Positions 1 to 7,561 of a stretch of 64,000 bases of DNA are shown piece by piece. The DNA lies in NCBI RefSeq assembly GCF_014145635.1, contig NZ_JACHTC010000008.1, forward strand, positions 62,001-126,000, in the 5' to 3' direction. Within the stretch, counting starts at the first letter, position 1, and every line of letters starts with the position of its first letter. The translations under genes were made by a program, and so were the position numbers. The notes beneath the pieces are model-generated. The model worked only from the letters and a program-made list of their open reading frames with translations, had not been told where the DNA came from and ran no database searches. This DNA comes from Myroides sp. WP-1 (lineage in GTDB: Bacteria > Bacteroidota > Bacteroidia > Flavobacteriales > Flavobacteriaceae).

Positions 1-98
1 TGATGAGGTGAGATAGATGGTGAGATGGTGAGGTGATGAGGTGGTGAGGTGGTGAGGTGGTGAAGTGGTGAGGTGAGATAGATGGTGAGATGCTAAAC
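1..98. repeat. G+T-rich tandem repeat, cut by the window edge
   Basis: Short units of the type ggtgaggt and gatagatggtgag are repeated with small changes. The same motifs, read on the other strand, fill the repeat fields near 38.5-39.2 kb, 40.9-41.1 kb and 53.9-54.3 kb, so this looks like the edge of another copy. No coding potential is seen. Confidence 0.7.
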
Positions 99-109
99 AA
101 AGAGCAAAC

Positions 110-215
110 CTCACAAACAACGAACAAAAAACAACGAACAAAAAAACCACCCCTACAAAGGAATGGTTTTTCTATATATTGATCATCTACTGTAAACAGT
201 TAACAGTTAAGTGTC
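110..215. repeat. Intergenic element with terminator hairpin, copy 1
   Basis: This stretch contains runs of aacaacgaacaaa, a hairpin (arms 143-154 and 159-170 with two mismatches, then an A/T tract) and a tail rich in gttaacagtt. A near-identical stretch lies at about 26110-26200. Both copies sit directly downstream of a minus-strand gene, so the hairpin probably terminates that gene. Confidence 0.6.
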
Positions 216-224
216 AACCCTCTA

Positions 225-1070
225 CTACATCAAGCGAATTTTAGCATTCAATCGATCCATCAAATCTTTAGCGATTTGAGTTGTAAACGTTTTTTTTCTG
301 TATTTGGTTACGGGTTGAATTCCAGTAATAACATTGGTGATAAAAATCTCATCTGCTTTTTGTAATTCAAATGGAGATATCGCTCCCTCTTCTAAAGTCA
401 AATCGGGGTGTTTTCCGATAAGTTCTATTATTTGCTTGCGCATTACACCTTTTACACAACCTTCGTCCAAAGGAGGCGTTTTAATTGCGTTTTGACTCAC
501 CACGAATAAATTTCCATTTACGGCTTCTATGATATTCTTTTTATCATTAACCAATAAACAGTTTTGGTATTCATTTTCTGAAGCAAAAATACTTGCCAAC
601 ACATTGACAGCTCTATTGGTTGTTTTTACGGTAGACAGTAAATTCGCTGCGACATAAAAATCTTTGTACAGTTCAACTTCGTATGCTTGATCTTGAAAAG
701 TATAAACTGTTTGTTCTAAAGCTTCTGCAGTTGCTACAAATCCGATGCTTTTATTTTCTCGAGGAAGGTACTTCCCTGCTGCATCGCGATAAACAGTTAA
801 ACGCACGCGAAAAGCTTTTGCTTCACTCAAACAAGCATCTGCTGTTTTTATAATTTCTTCTTGAAAATTTTCTAAGGTAAAATGCATGGGAATTTCCATT
901 CTCATGATTCTCATGGATGACATCAATCTAAAGTAGTGATCTTCAGCGAATAAAACTTTTCGATCTAAGACTCTAACTGTTTCAAAAACAGCGTCTCCGT
1001 ATAAAAATCCACGGTTGTTTTCTATTGCAAGGTCAGTAGTAGAAACAAGTTTGCCGTTAACATTAATCAT
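225..1070 (-). CDS. Class IV aminotransferase (BCAT/ADCL fold)
   Basis: A 281-residue PLP enzyme of fold type IV, the family of branched-chain aminotransferases, D-amino-acid transaminases and aminodeoxychorismate lyase (PabC). The N-terminal GxxYGDAVFET block is typical. Lys149 in the STVKTTNR motif should be the Schiff-base lysine, and the EAVNGNLF block at about 182-189 is the family phosphate-binding segment. Length is normal. The START-like gene at 1125-1511 lies just upstream on the same strand, 54 nt away, so the two may be co-transcribed. Substrate cannot be read from sequence: PabC-like lyase for folate synthesis or a general amino-acid transaminase are both possible. Family is sure; specificity is not. 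Confidence 0.85.
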   Translation of the reverse strand: MINVNGKLVSTTDLAIENNRGFLYGDAVFETVRVLDRKVLFAEDHYFRLMSSMRIMRMEIPMHFTLENFQEEIIKTADACLSEAKAFRVRLTVYRDAAGKYLPRENKSIGFVATAEALEQTVYTFQDQAYEVELYKDFYVAANLLSTVKTTNRAVNVLASIFASENEYQNCLLVNDKKNIIEAVNGNLFVVSQNAIKTPPLDEGCVKGVMRKQIIELIGKHPDLTLEEGAISPFELQKADEIFITNVITGIQPVTKYRKKTFTTQIAKDLMDRLNAKIRLM

Positions 1071-1124
1071 AGTTCTAATTTGTGATTACTATTAACGGCA
1101 AATATAAGTTATATTTTATGGAAT

Positions 1125-1511
1125 TTAAGCAGATCCTAGGACTTGTTTTAAATCCATAATTTGATTTTCCCACAATTGTTTCGATTCATTCACTTCGTCT
1201 GATTCTGCGAAGTCTGTTACGATAATAGTAACATCTTTCGTCAATTCGTCGCGGATTATTTTTATTTCAAAATAGTATTCGGTATCCTCACCGTCTTCAT
1301 CTAACCATCTATAACGTACTCTTTCGTCTGTTTTTCTTGTAACAACTCTTGCTTTTTCCTCCGAATCTCCCCATATAAAAGAATAAACTTCTCCTCTAGA
1401 GTTAACATTGTCAGCAAACCATTCGCTTAATCCTGAGGGATCTGACACGTATTGATATAACAGTTGAGGGGATGAATTTATTGAAAATTCTAATTCATAT
1501 TTTTCTTTCAT
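1125..1511 (-). CDS. START-like (SRPBCC fold) domain protein
   Basis: A 128-residue soluble protein with no signal peptide. The pattern YELEFSINSSPQLLYQYVSDPSGLSEWFADNV at the start is the usual opening of small SRPBCC/START-like proteins (Aha1/polyketide-cyclase superfamily), and the acidic C-terminal helix WENQIMDLKQVLG also fits. Such proteins bind hydrophobic ligands in a cavity, and no ligand can be named here. It sits upstream of the class IV aminotransferase on the same strand. Family placement is confident from fold signature; function is unknown. Confidence 0.75.
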   Translation of the reverse strand: MKEKYELEFSINSSPQLLYQYVSDPSGLSEWFADNVNSRGEVYSFIWGDSEEKARVVTRKTDERVRYRWLDEDGEDTEYYFEIKIIRDELTKDVTIIVTDFAESDEVNESKQLWENQIMDLKQVLGSA

Positions 1512-1590
1512 AGCTATACTTAAAAAGTTATAATTCCTCGAATATAATCATATTTTGGTAATAAAAAAATATTTTTTAAGAAGGCTACTA

Positions 1591-1621
1591 TTTGCTTTAT
1601 ACCAAAATAATAGTAACTTTG
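1591..1621 (+). promoter_or_regulatory. Promoter for tRNA (CAT)
   Basis: TTTG at 1591-1594 and TAACTTTG at 1614-1621 are separated by 19 nt. This matches the Bacteroidota -33/-7 promoter. The expected transcription start near 1628 is about 30 nt before the tRNA. Confidence 0.75.
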
Positions 1622-1659
1622 CACTCGCATTCCTAGAAATAGGATAAAGATCAACATTT

Positions 1660-1733
1660 GGCGAGGTAGCTCAGTTGGTTAGAGCGCAGGATTCATAACC
1701 CTGAGGTCACGGGTTCAACTCCCGTCTTCGCTA
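1660..1733 (+). tRNA. tRNA-Met (anticodon CAT, elongator type)
   Basis: The full cloverleaf can be traced. The acceptor stem is GGCGAGG with CTTCGCT, closing on a G-U pair. The D-arm is GCTC/GAGC, the anticodon loop TTCATAA carries CAT at 1694-1696, and the T-arm is ACGGG/CCCGT with TTCAACT. The discriminator is A1733 and CCA is not encoded. The anticodon stem has an A-C mismatch at 31-39. CAT could also mean an Ile tRNA with lysidine-modified C34; the elongator-Met reading is favoured by resemblance of the D-arm and acceptor to that class. Confidence 0.88.
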
Positions 1734-1742
1734 CAAAAACAC

Positions 1743-1776
1743 AAGACTTAATCGAGAGATTAGGTCTTTTTTTTTA
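1743..1776 (+). terminator. Rho-independent terminator after the tRNA
   Basis: Eleven-base-pair stem (1743-1753 with 1758-1768, one G-T wobble), GAGA loop, then a run of T. Confidence 0.85.
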
Positions 1777-1785
1777 TAAATGAAA

Positions 1786-2364
1786 TCACCTCATATGTGG
1801 TGGAAGTTGCTTTTTCTCCATGCTTTCCACAATTTGATTGATGCGTTTCTCTTTCGTTTCTTGCCGCTTGGCAAGGGCTATCCAACTTAAAATTATTTTC
1901 CGTGTTGACTTACTCAAACTGAGAAAATAGTCTTTGGAACCACTGTGTTTAGTAAACGCTATTTCCAACTCTTTCGGAATAATCAATTCTTCTACCTCAT
2001 CCAAAATGATCCAAGAACCGTTTTCCTTTGCAATCGCTATACTTTCAAACCCCGCTTTTGTCATTTGGTTGTTGTCAATGAGCGTTTGAACGATCTCTTT
2101 ATTGATTTTAGACCAAATACTTTTTGGTTTGCGTTTACTAAAATATTGAATAGACGAAGAATCGTTCACTTTTTTTCTTGTACTGTCAATCCATCCAAAA
2201 CAAAGCGCTTCATCTACTGCTTCTCGCCAACTGAGTGAGGGAATGTTTGACTTTTTGGTGTAATACACTAACCAAATAAACTGCTTTGATTCGTGGTTCT
2301 CCTCTAACCATTGCCTCCAAGCTGCTCTGCTTTGTGGATAAAATGTTTCTATTTCTTTCGTCAT
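1786..2364 (-). CDS. YdeI/OmpD-associated (OmdA) family protein
   Basis: A 192-residue protein of the YdeI family (bacteriocin-protection, OmdA-like). Diagnostic features are the WLEENHESKQFIWLVYYTKK opening, the EAVDEALCFGWIDSTRKK block, YFSKRKPKSIWSKINKE, and the basic C-terminus. The open frame continues upstream to 2457, but ATG at 2364 is chosen. The extra 31 residues look non-conserved, and this ATG is preceded by AGGAGC on the coding strand, a Shine-Dalgarno-like site. The biochemical role is not established; members have been linked to resistance to cationic peptides. It is a single gene between the tRNA and the trailer end of the CRISPR array. Confidence 0.8.
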   Translation of the reverse strand: MTKEIETFYPQSRAAWRQWLEENHESKQFIWLVYYTKKSNIPSLSWREAVDEALCFGWIDSTRKKVNDSSSIQYFSKRKPKSIWSKINKEIVQTLIDNNQMTKAGFESIAIAKENGSWIILDEVEELIIPKELEIAFTKHSGSKDYFLSLSKSTRKIILSWIALAKRQETKEKRINQIVESMEKKQLPPHMR

Positions 2365-2502
2365 ATTGCTCCTTATTTGGATTATTCTCGCTGCTCTTGT
2401 TTTATTTGATCCAAGATTAGGCAAACTTAGAGCTACTTGATGACAAGGGTATGTCAAGAGTAAAAAATGGATGTGATCTTTTCGAGATAACTAATGGATG
2501 TG

Positions 2503-5500
2503 GTTTTAATTCTTGTAGGGTTCGATTAAAAGGGGAAGTATTCAGAAACATTAAAACTATTGTTTTCGCATTTCAATTCCTGTATGGTACGATTAAAAGG
2601 AGGCCTCATTATCTGACCTATGTATAATTAACCCATTTCAATTCCTGTATGGTACGATTAAAAGTCGAACGTTTTTTTTAACATTAATTCTTTGACATTA
2701 ATTTCAATTCCTGTATGGTACGATTAAAAGTCTTCACTCAAATATTTAATTTTTTGATCAAACATATTTCAATTCCTGTATGGTACGATTAAAAGAAGTG
2801 AATATCTCAATTGCGGATATCAAAGCTTTGAGATTTCAACTCCTGTATGGTACGATTAAAAGTCGGAAAAAAAACAAGTTTAAAGTTCCGGTTCTTGAAT
2901 TTCAATTCCTGTATGGTACGATTAAAAGGTTCCGCTTATTATCACATTTGTCAACATATACCAGATTTCAATTCCTGTATGGTACGATTAAAAGGAATGA
3001 GTTGGATCGATACTTCTAAGACACCAAAATTTCAATTCCTGTATGGTACGATTAAAAGGGATGGTTTAGAACTTAGAACATCTAAATTTACTGCATTTCA
3101 ATTCCTGTATGGTACGATTAAAAGTGGTTTGCGATGGTGTTAAACGTGTTGAATACTTATTTCAATTCCTGTATGGTACGATTAAAAGGCAGACTCTAAT
3201 AGAACTTCTGAAGAAGATTATATATTTCAATTCCTGTATGGTACGATTAAAAGTCAAAGGGGGACAGCATAACTGATCAAATTACATTAATTTCAATTCC
3301 TGTATGGTACGATTAAAAGTTGATTTTGTTGGGGCTCGTCTCAATTCTATCGAATTTCAATTCCTGTATGGTACGATTAAAAGTTTTCCATCCACTTCAA
3401 TTAATGGTGAAACATCAGAATTTCAATTCCTGTATGGTACGATTAAAAGATGGAGTAATTGAAACACTCAACTATTATGTCAATAAATTTCAATTCCTGT
3501 ATGGTACGATTAAAAGTTGATTTTGTTGGGGCTCGTCTCAATTCTATCGAATTTCAATTCCTGTATGGTACGATTAAAAGTTTTCCATCCACTTCAATTA
3601 ATGGTGAAACATCAGAATTTCAATTCCTGTATGGTACGATTAAAAGATGGAGTAATTGAAACACTCAACTATTATGTCAATAAATTTCAATTCCTGTATG
3701 GTACGATTAAAAGGTTAGAGCACAAATTTGAAGTAGATGATTTAGAACCATTTCAATTCCTGTATGGTACGATTAAAAGTGGGATAAAAGAAAAAACTGA
3801 TCAGCTGACCATGAGATTTCAATTCCTGTATGGTACGATTAAAAGAGACATTAGAAAAATATCAGTAGGAACAGGACACCCATTTCAATTCCTGTATGGT
3901 ACGATTAAAAGTCTATTTAGAGATTTGATTATTTATTTTTCTTATCGATTTCAATTCCTGTATGGTACGATTAAAAGTAGAATCGCCTTACCTCCAAACA
4001 AATCCATACTTATTTCAATTCCTGTATGGTACGATTAAAAGCAGTGATTGGTAAAACGTTAGCAGTTGCATCCTCATATTTCAATTCCTGTATGGTACGA
4101 TTAAAAGCAGTGATTGGGAAAACGTTAGCAGTTGCATCCTCATATTTCAATTCCTGTATGGTACGATTAAAAGTGGTATTTCCGCAGCTGGATTAATTGC
4201 TGCGATTACATTTCAATTCCTGTATGGTACGATTAAAAGAGTTATCCAATCAAGCCAAAGAATTGGCTGGAGCATATTTCAATTCCTGTATGGTACGATT
4301 AAAAGGTAACTGAACAAATTTGAGTATGGTAAAATTATCATATTTCAATTCCTGTATGGTACGATTAAAAGTTAAAGGTACAGATAGTCTTTGTTGAGCA
4401 ATTCCTAAATTTCAATTCCTGTATGGTACGATTAAAAGTTAAAGGTACAGATAGTCTTTGTTGAGCAATTCCTAAATTTCAATTCCTGTATGGTACGATT
4501 AAAAGTAGACTACTATATTATTGGTCTTTAATTCTTTGTATAATTTCAATTCCTGTATGGTACGATTAAAAGAGAGGAAGTGCAATACAACGCACCTTAT
4601 TTGAGTATATTTCAATTCCTGTATGGTACGATTAAAAGCCCTTTTGTTATGGTGTTATTCTTGGTATAACTTCATTTCAATTCCTGTATGGTACGATTAA
4701 AAGAACACAGCTCTTTAATTCGTTCTTGTGTCAACGCTATTTCAATTCCTGTATGGTACGATTAAAAGAGTCATTTCGTTTGGCCATGGAAGGTAAATAC
4801 GACAATTTCAATTCCTGTATGGTACGATTAAAAGCTGTTGATAACCCTAAAGGAAGGGCTAATTTGAAATCATTTCAATTCCTGTATGGTACGATTAAAA
4901 GATTCAATTACCAAAAGGAACTATGTTAATTTAAGAAGATTTCAATTCCTGTATGGTACGATTAAAAGTGCAAACATGCCCGCAACTTCATTTCCTAGAA
5001 TGATTTCAATTCCTGTATGGTACGATTAAAAGTTTACACTCCGTCACGTTTTGACAAAGATATACACAATTTCAATTCCTGTATGGTACGATTAAAAGCA
5101 CTGGAGTACAAAACAGATCCTTTGCGTTTCTTATTTCAATTCCTGTATGGTACGATTAAAAGTTTTGAATATGTACAAGTAGGTACGTGTTTTATTTCAT
5201 TTCAATTCCTGTATGGTACGATTAAAAGGCAATTCGAGAATAATATTCAAGAATATGTAGAAACATTTCAATTCCTGTATGGTACGATTAAAAGTTCAAT
5301 TATTTTTAAGTATAGTGATTTAGCTTTAAGATTTCAATTCCTGTATGGTACGATTAAAAGGAGTCAATTAAAGTCTCGTAAACAAACGATACGTGAATTT
5401 CAATTCCTGTATGGTACGATTAAAAGAAGAGTCAAGGGTTAACATTTGACGAAGTAACAATATTTCAATTCCTGTATGGTACGATTAAAAGGCTAACTAA

Positions 5501-5557
5501 TAAACTAAACAAAACTTAGCAAATATAATTTCAATTCCTGTATGGTACGATTAAAAG
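2503..5557 (-). CRISPR. Type I-B CRISPR array, 47 repeats and 46 spacers
   Basis: A 30-nt repeat recurs every 64-67 nt, from R0 at 2503-2532 to the last repeat at 5528-5557. On the plus strand it begins ATTTCAATTCCTG and ends CGATTAAAAG. The reverse complement ends in ATTGAAAT, the standard 8-nt type I-B crRNA handle, so transcription runs leftward from the cas2 side. The leftmost repeat (2503-2532) has five changes, as expected for the trailer end, and the repeat at 2833 has one. Spacers are 34-37 nt. Spacers at 3320-3486 are repeated exactly at 3517-3683; 4042-4077 recurs at 4108-4143 with one change; 4372-4408 recurs at 4439-4475. About 41 distinct spacers remain. Open frames through this region repeat FNSCMVRLK or FQFLYGTIK and are translations of the repeat. 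Confidence 0.99.
3290..3683. repeat. Tandem 197-bp duplication of three repeat-spacer units
   Basis: Repeats starting at 3290, 3354 and 3420 and their spacers reappear in the same order at 3487, 3551 and 3617, exactly 197 bp later and with no visible change. This is a recent duplication by recombination between repeats. Confidence 0.97.
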
Positions 5558-5600
5558 CCGTTAATCAAATGGCATAAAAAAACCCGTTTTATAGGTTTAA

Positions 5601-5632
5601 CAAAAGTATATAATATACTTTCTATTCACAAA
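5601..5632 (-). promoter_or_regulatory. Array promoter candidate, proximal
   Basis: On the minus strand TTTG (5632-5629) and TACTTTTG (5608-5601) are 20 nt apart, fitting the Bacteroidota consensus. Predicted start is near 5594, about 37 nt before the first repeat. Confidence 0.55.
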
Positions 5633-5701
5633 ATTAGTCGATCAGCAATAACCGATTTTATCCTTATCAGCGACAACTTTATAAACTACTGAAAATCAAC
5701 A

Positions 5702-5730
5702 CAAAGATAGTTTTTTTTCATTATTTCAAA
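5702..5730 (-). promoter_or_regulatory. Array promoter candidate, distal
   Basis: On the minus strand TTTG (5730-5727) and TATCTTTG (5709-5702) are 17 nt apart. Both boxes match the Bacteroidota consensus. Predicted start is near 5695, giving a leader transcript of about 140 nt before the first repeat. Confidence 0.6.
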
Positions 5731-5763
5731 GAACAATACACTTTCTATTACAGTCATCGACAA

Positions 5764-6027
5764 CTATAAGAAGTTGTCCAATTCATTTTTTTCTTTACCT
5801 ACTACTTGTTTTTCAAGCCATTTTTCCTCTCTACTTTTAAAAATAATAACACTATCTTCATCTTTATTCATAATGTCTTTAGCCTCTGCTAAGAGCGTTT
5901 TTAATTTTACCTCCGTAATCTCCCCCTCAAACACCGAGTTTTGAATCCAATTCAAATAACGCCTGCACAACTTAAGCATCTTACCTACCCTCTTTTCACC
6001 TATATCATAAACTAAAATTACATACAT
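5764..6027 (-). CDS. cas2: CRISPR-associated endoribonuclease/adaptation protein Cas2
   Basis: An 87-residue Cas2, the central dimer of the Cas1-Cas2 spacer integrase. The MYVILVYDIGEKR opening carries the conserved Asp8 of the ferredoxin-like fold, followed by the NSVFEGEIT strand. An upstream TTG in frame at 6033 would add two residues. The ATG at 6027 is chosen because it overlaps the cas1 stop as TAATG, a typical translational-coupling junction. It is the last gene of the cas operon and directly faces the array leader. Confidence 0.95.
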   Translation of the reverse strand: MYVILVYDIGEKRVGKMLKLCRRYLNWIQNSVFEGEITEVKLKTLLAEAKDIMNKDEDSVIIFKSREEKWLEKQVVGKEKNELDNFL

Positions 6028-7034
6028 TACCAACGTGATTTAAAAGGTTTATATTCTTCTATACCTAACACATGTTTACTTAACTTATAACACTCTAATT
6101 TAATCAAATGCTTATAACTTACGTTACGTTTCAATACAGGATGCTTAAATGTTTCTGTTATTTTATCTTCCCAAGCTCTTACAAATATCTTTCTTCCACT
6201 TTCTTTTAACGTACAACTGTTCAATTGATGATCAAAATCTTTTGCCTGTATTTCTTTTTTGTTTAACAATCTAAAAATTAAACGATCGACTAATAGTGGC
6301 TTGAAAATTTCTGCCAAATCTAAAGCTAATGAATATCGTCTATATCCAGGTTCATGTAAAAAACTTATGGTGGGATTCAGCTGAGTGTGATAAATTTGAC
6401 TTAAACACAAACTATAACACATCATATTACCAAATGAAATCAAAGCGTTTATTTCATTTTGAGGAGGGCGTTTACTTCGATTTCCCATAATAAAATCAGA
6501 AGTAATAATTTCATTGAAAGCGGAATAGTATAATTGTCTAATATTACCTTCTATCCCCATTAACTCATCAATAGCACCACTTGCCTCTATTGATAAATTA
6601 TACTTTTCAATTATTTCTTGTATATCTTGTAAATCTCTATCTCGATTAATGTAATATCGAAGATTCTTTATCATATTGAAAGAAGTACCTGAAACAAATT
6701 TTCGAGCCAATATCATTCTCTTCTTTTTATCGAGATAATGCTTAGTCTGCTCAATCTGCATTTTACCTGCAAGTAAATACTCTTTTGGCATAAAAGAACC
6801 TGCATAATGTTCATAGTAATCGAAAAAATGAACTGCTATACCAGCCTTACCTAAAAAGGTATACAAAGCACTATTTGCGTCCAAACTACCAAAACAAAAC
6901 AAATCTGCAACTCCTTCTATGGGAATATACTTAGGTATCCCTTCATTACCACTACTGTCAACAGGTACAAATTTTAAAGTATTATCCTTTCTACTTAATC
7001 TTCCTGGGTTAAATAAATAATATGTCTTTTTCAT
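6027..7034 (-). CDS. cas1: CRISPR-associated endonuclease Cas1 (type I-B)
   Basis: A 335-residue Cas1, the integrase that inserts new spacers at the leader end. The metal ligands are recognisable as Glu162 (in MGIEGNIR), His227 (in SFLHEPGYRR) and Glu242 (in DLAEIFKP). The N-terminal beta domain opens with YYLFNPGRLSRKDNTL, and length is normal for I-B. It overlaps cas2 by one base and follows cas4 by 16 nt, so the adaptation module cas4-cas1-cas2 is intact. No inactivating change is visible, in keeping with an array that shows unique leader-end spacers. Confidence 0.97.
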   Translation of the reverse strand: MKKTYYLFNPGRLSRKDNTLKFVPVDSSGNEGIPKYIPIEGVADLFCFGSLDANSALYTFLGKAGIAVHFFDYYEHYAGSFMPKEYLLAGKMQIEQTKHYLDKKKRMILARKFVSGTSFNMIKNLRYYINRDRDLQDIQEIIEKYNLSIEASGAIDELMGIEGNIRQLYYSAFNEIITSDFIMGNRSKRPPQNEINALISFGNMMCYSLCLSQIYHTQLNPTISFLHEPGYRRYSLALDLAEIFKPLLVDRLIFRLLNKKEIQAKDFDHQLNSCTLKESGRKIFVRAWEDKITETFKHPVLKRNVSYKHLIKLECYKLSKHVLGIEEYKPFKSRW

Positions 7035-7050
7035 ATAACTTTACTTTTGA

Positions 7051-7557
7051 CTACTCTTCTTCTATATAACAAAAATCATGATAACTACAGGACTTACATA
7101 TTTTAGCACGTAATACTTGAGGACATTTATCTCTAGAACATATTTCTATAATTTCTCTTTCCCATTTTTGTATCTTCTCAATCTCACCTGGATCTAAAAT
7201 CACATGTTCTTTTTGTCTTAAAGCAGGATATTCAATAATTCCTGTTGCGCCCTCTATTCCTACTAAAAGCAATCGATACAGATAGTACATCACTTGAGCT
7301 CTGTGTGCAGCTTCTACTTTATCAGATTTTTTTATTTCATGCACTACTTTATTACGCGCATCATAATAGTCAATCTTCACATTCCCTAATTGCAGTTCAG
7401 TGTATTTCTCTGATCGATCAGGATAAGATAGTTCTCCCAATAACTTACCCTCAGCTACTAAATCAGAATTGTATTCCATGCGAACTCCATGATAATGTAA
7501 CCACAATTCACGTTTACAAACATGATATAAATTGATATGTGTTGCATTTACTAACAT
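7051..7557 (-). CDS. cas4: CRISPR-associated exonuclease Cas4
   Basis: A 168-residue Cas4 of the RecB-nuclease fold. In I-B systems it trims prespacers and helps choose PAM and orientation. The iron-sulfur cluster cysteines are Cys14 (YHVCKRELW) and Cys154, Cys157 and Cys163 (CKSCSYHDFC); Cys145 is extra. The nuclease motif is visible as Asp63 and Glu74-Ile-Lys76 (HEIKKSD), with the downstream QVMYYLYRL helix. It starts 4 nt after the cas3 stop and is therefore in the same transcript. Confidence 0.95.
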   Translation of the reverse strand: MLVNATHINLYHVCKRELWLHYHGVRMEYNSDLVAEGKLLGELSYPDRSEKYTELQLGNVKIDYYDARNKVVHEIKKSDKVEAAHRAQVMYYLYRLLLVGIEGATGIIEYPALRQKEHVILDPGEIEKIQKWEREIIEICSRDKCPQVLRAKICKSCSYHDFCYIEEE

Positions 7558-7561
7558 AATA

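Larger units (their letters stand above)
5558..5763 (-). promoter_or_regulatory. CRISPR leader
   Basis: A non-coding, strongly AT-rich 206-nt stretch between the last perfect repeat and the stop of cas2. It is placed at the end opposite the degenerate terminal repeat and next to the adaptation genes, as a leader should be. It contains two promoter-like sites pointing into the array, given separately. New spacers should enter at 5557. Confidence 0.85.

Noticed and set aside
2780..5442. Several open frames of 66-173 codons on the plus strand repeating FQFLYGTIK or FNSCMVRLK
   Set aside because: They are translations of the CRISPR repeat and its spacers and have no real gene signal.
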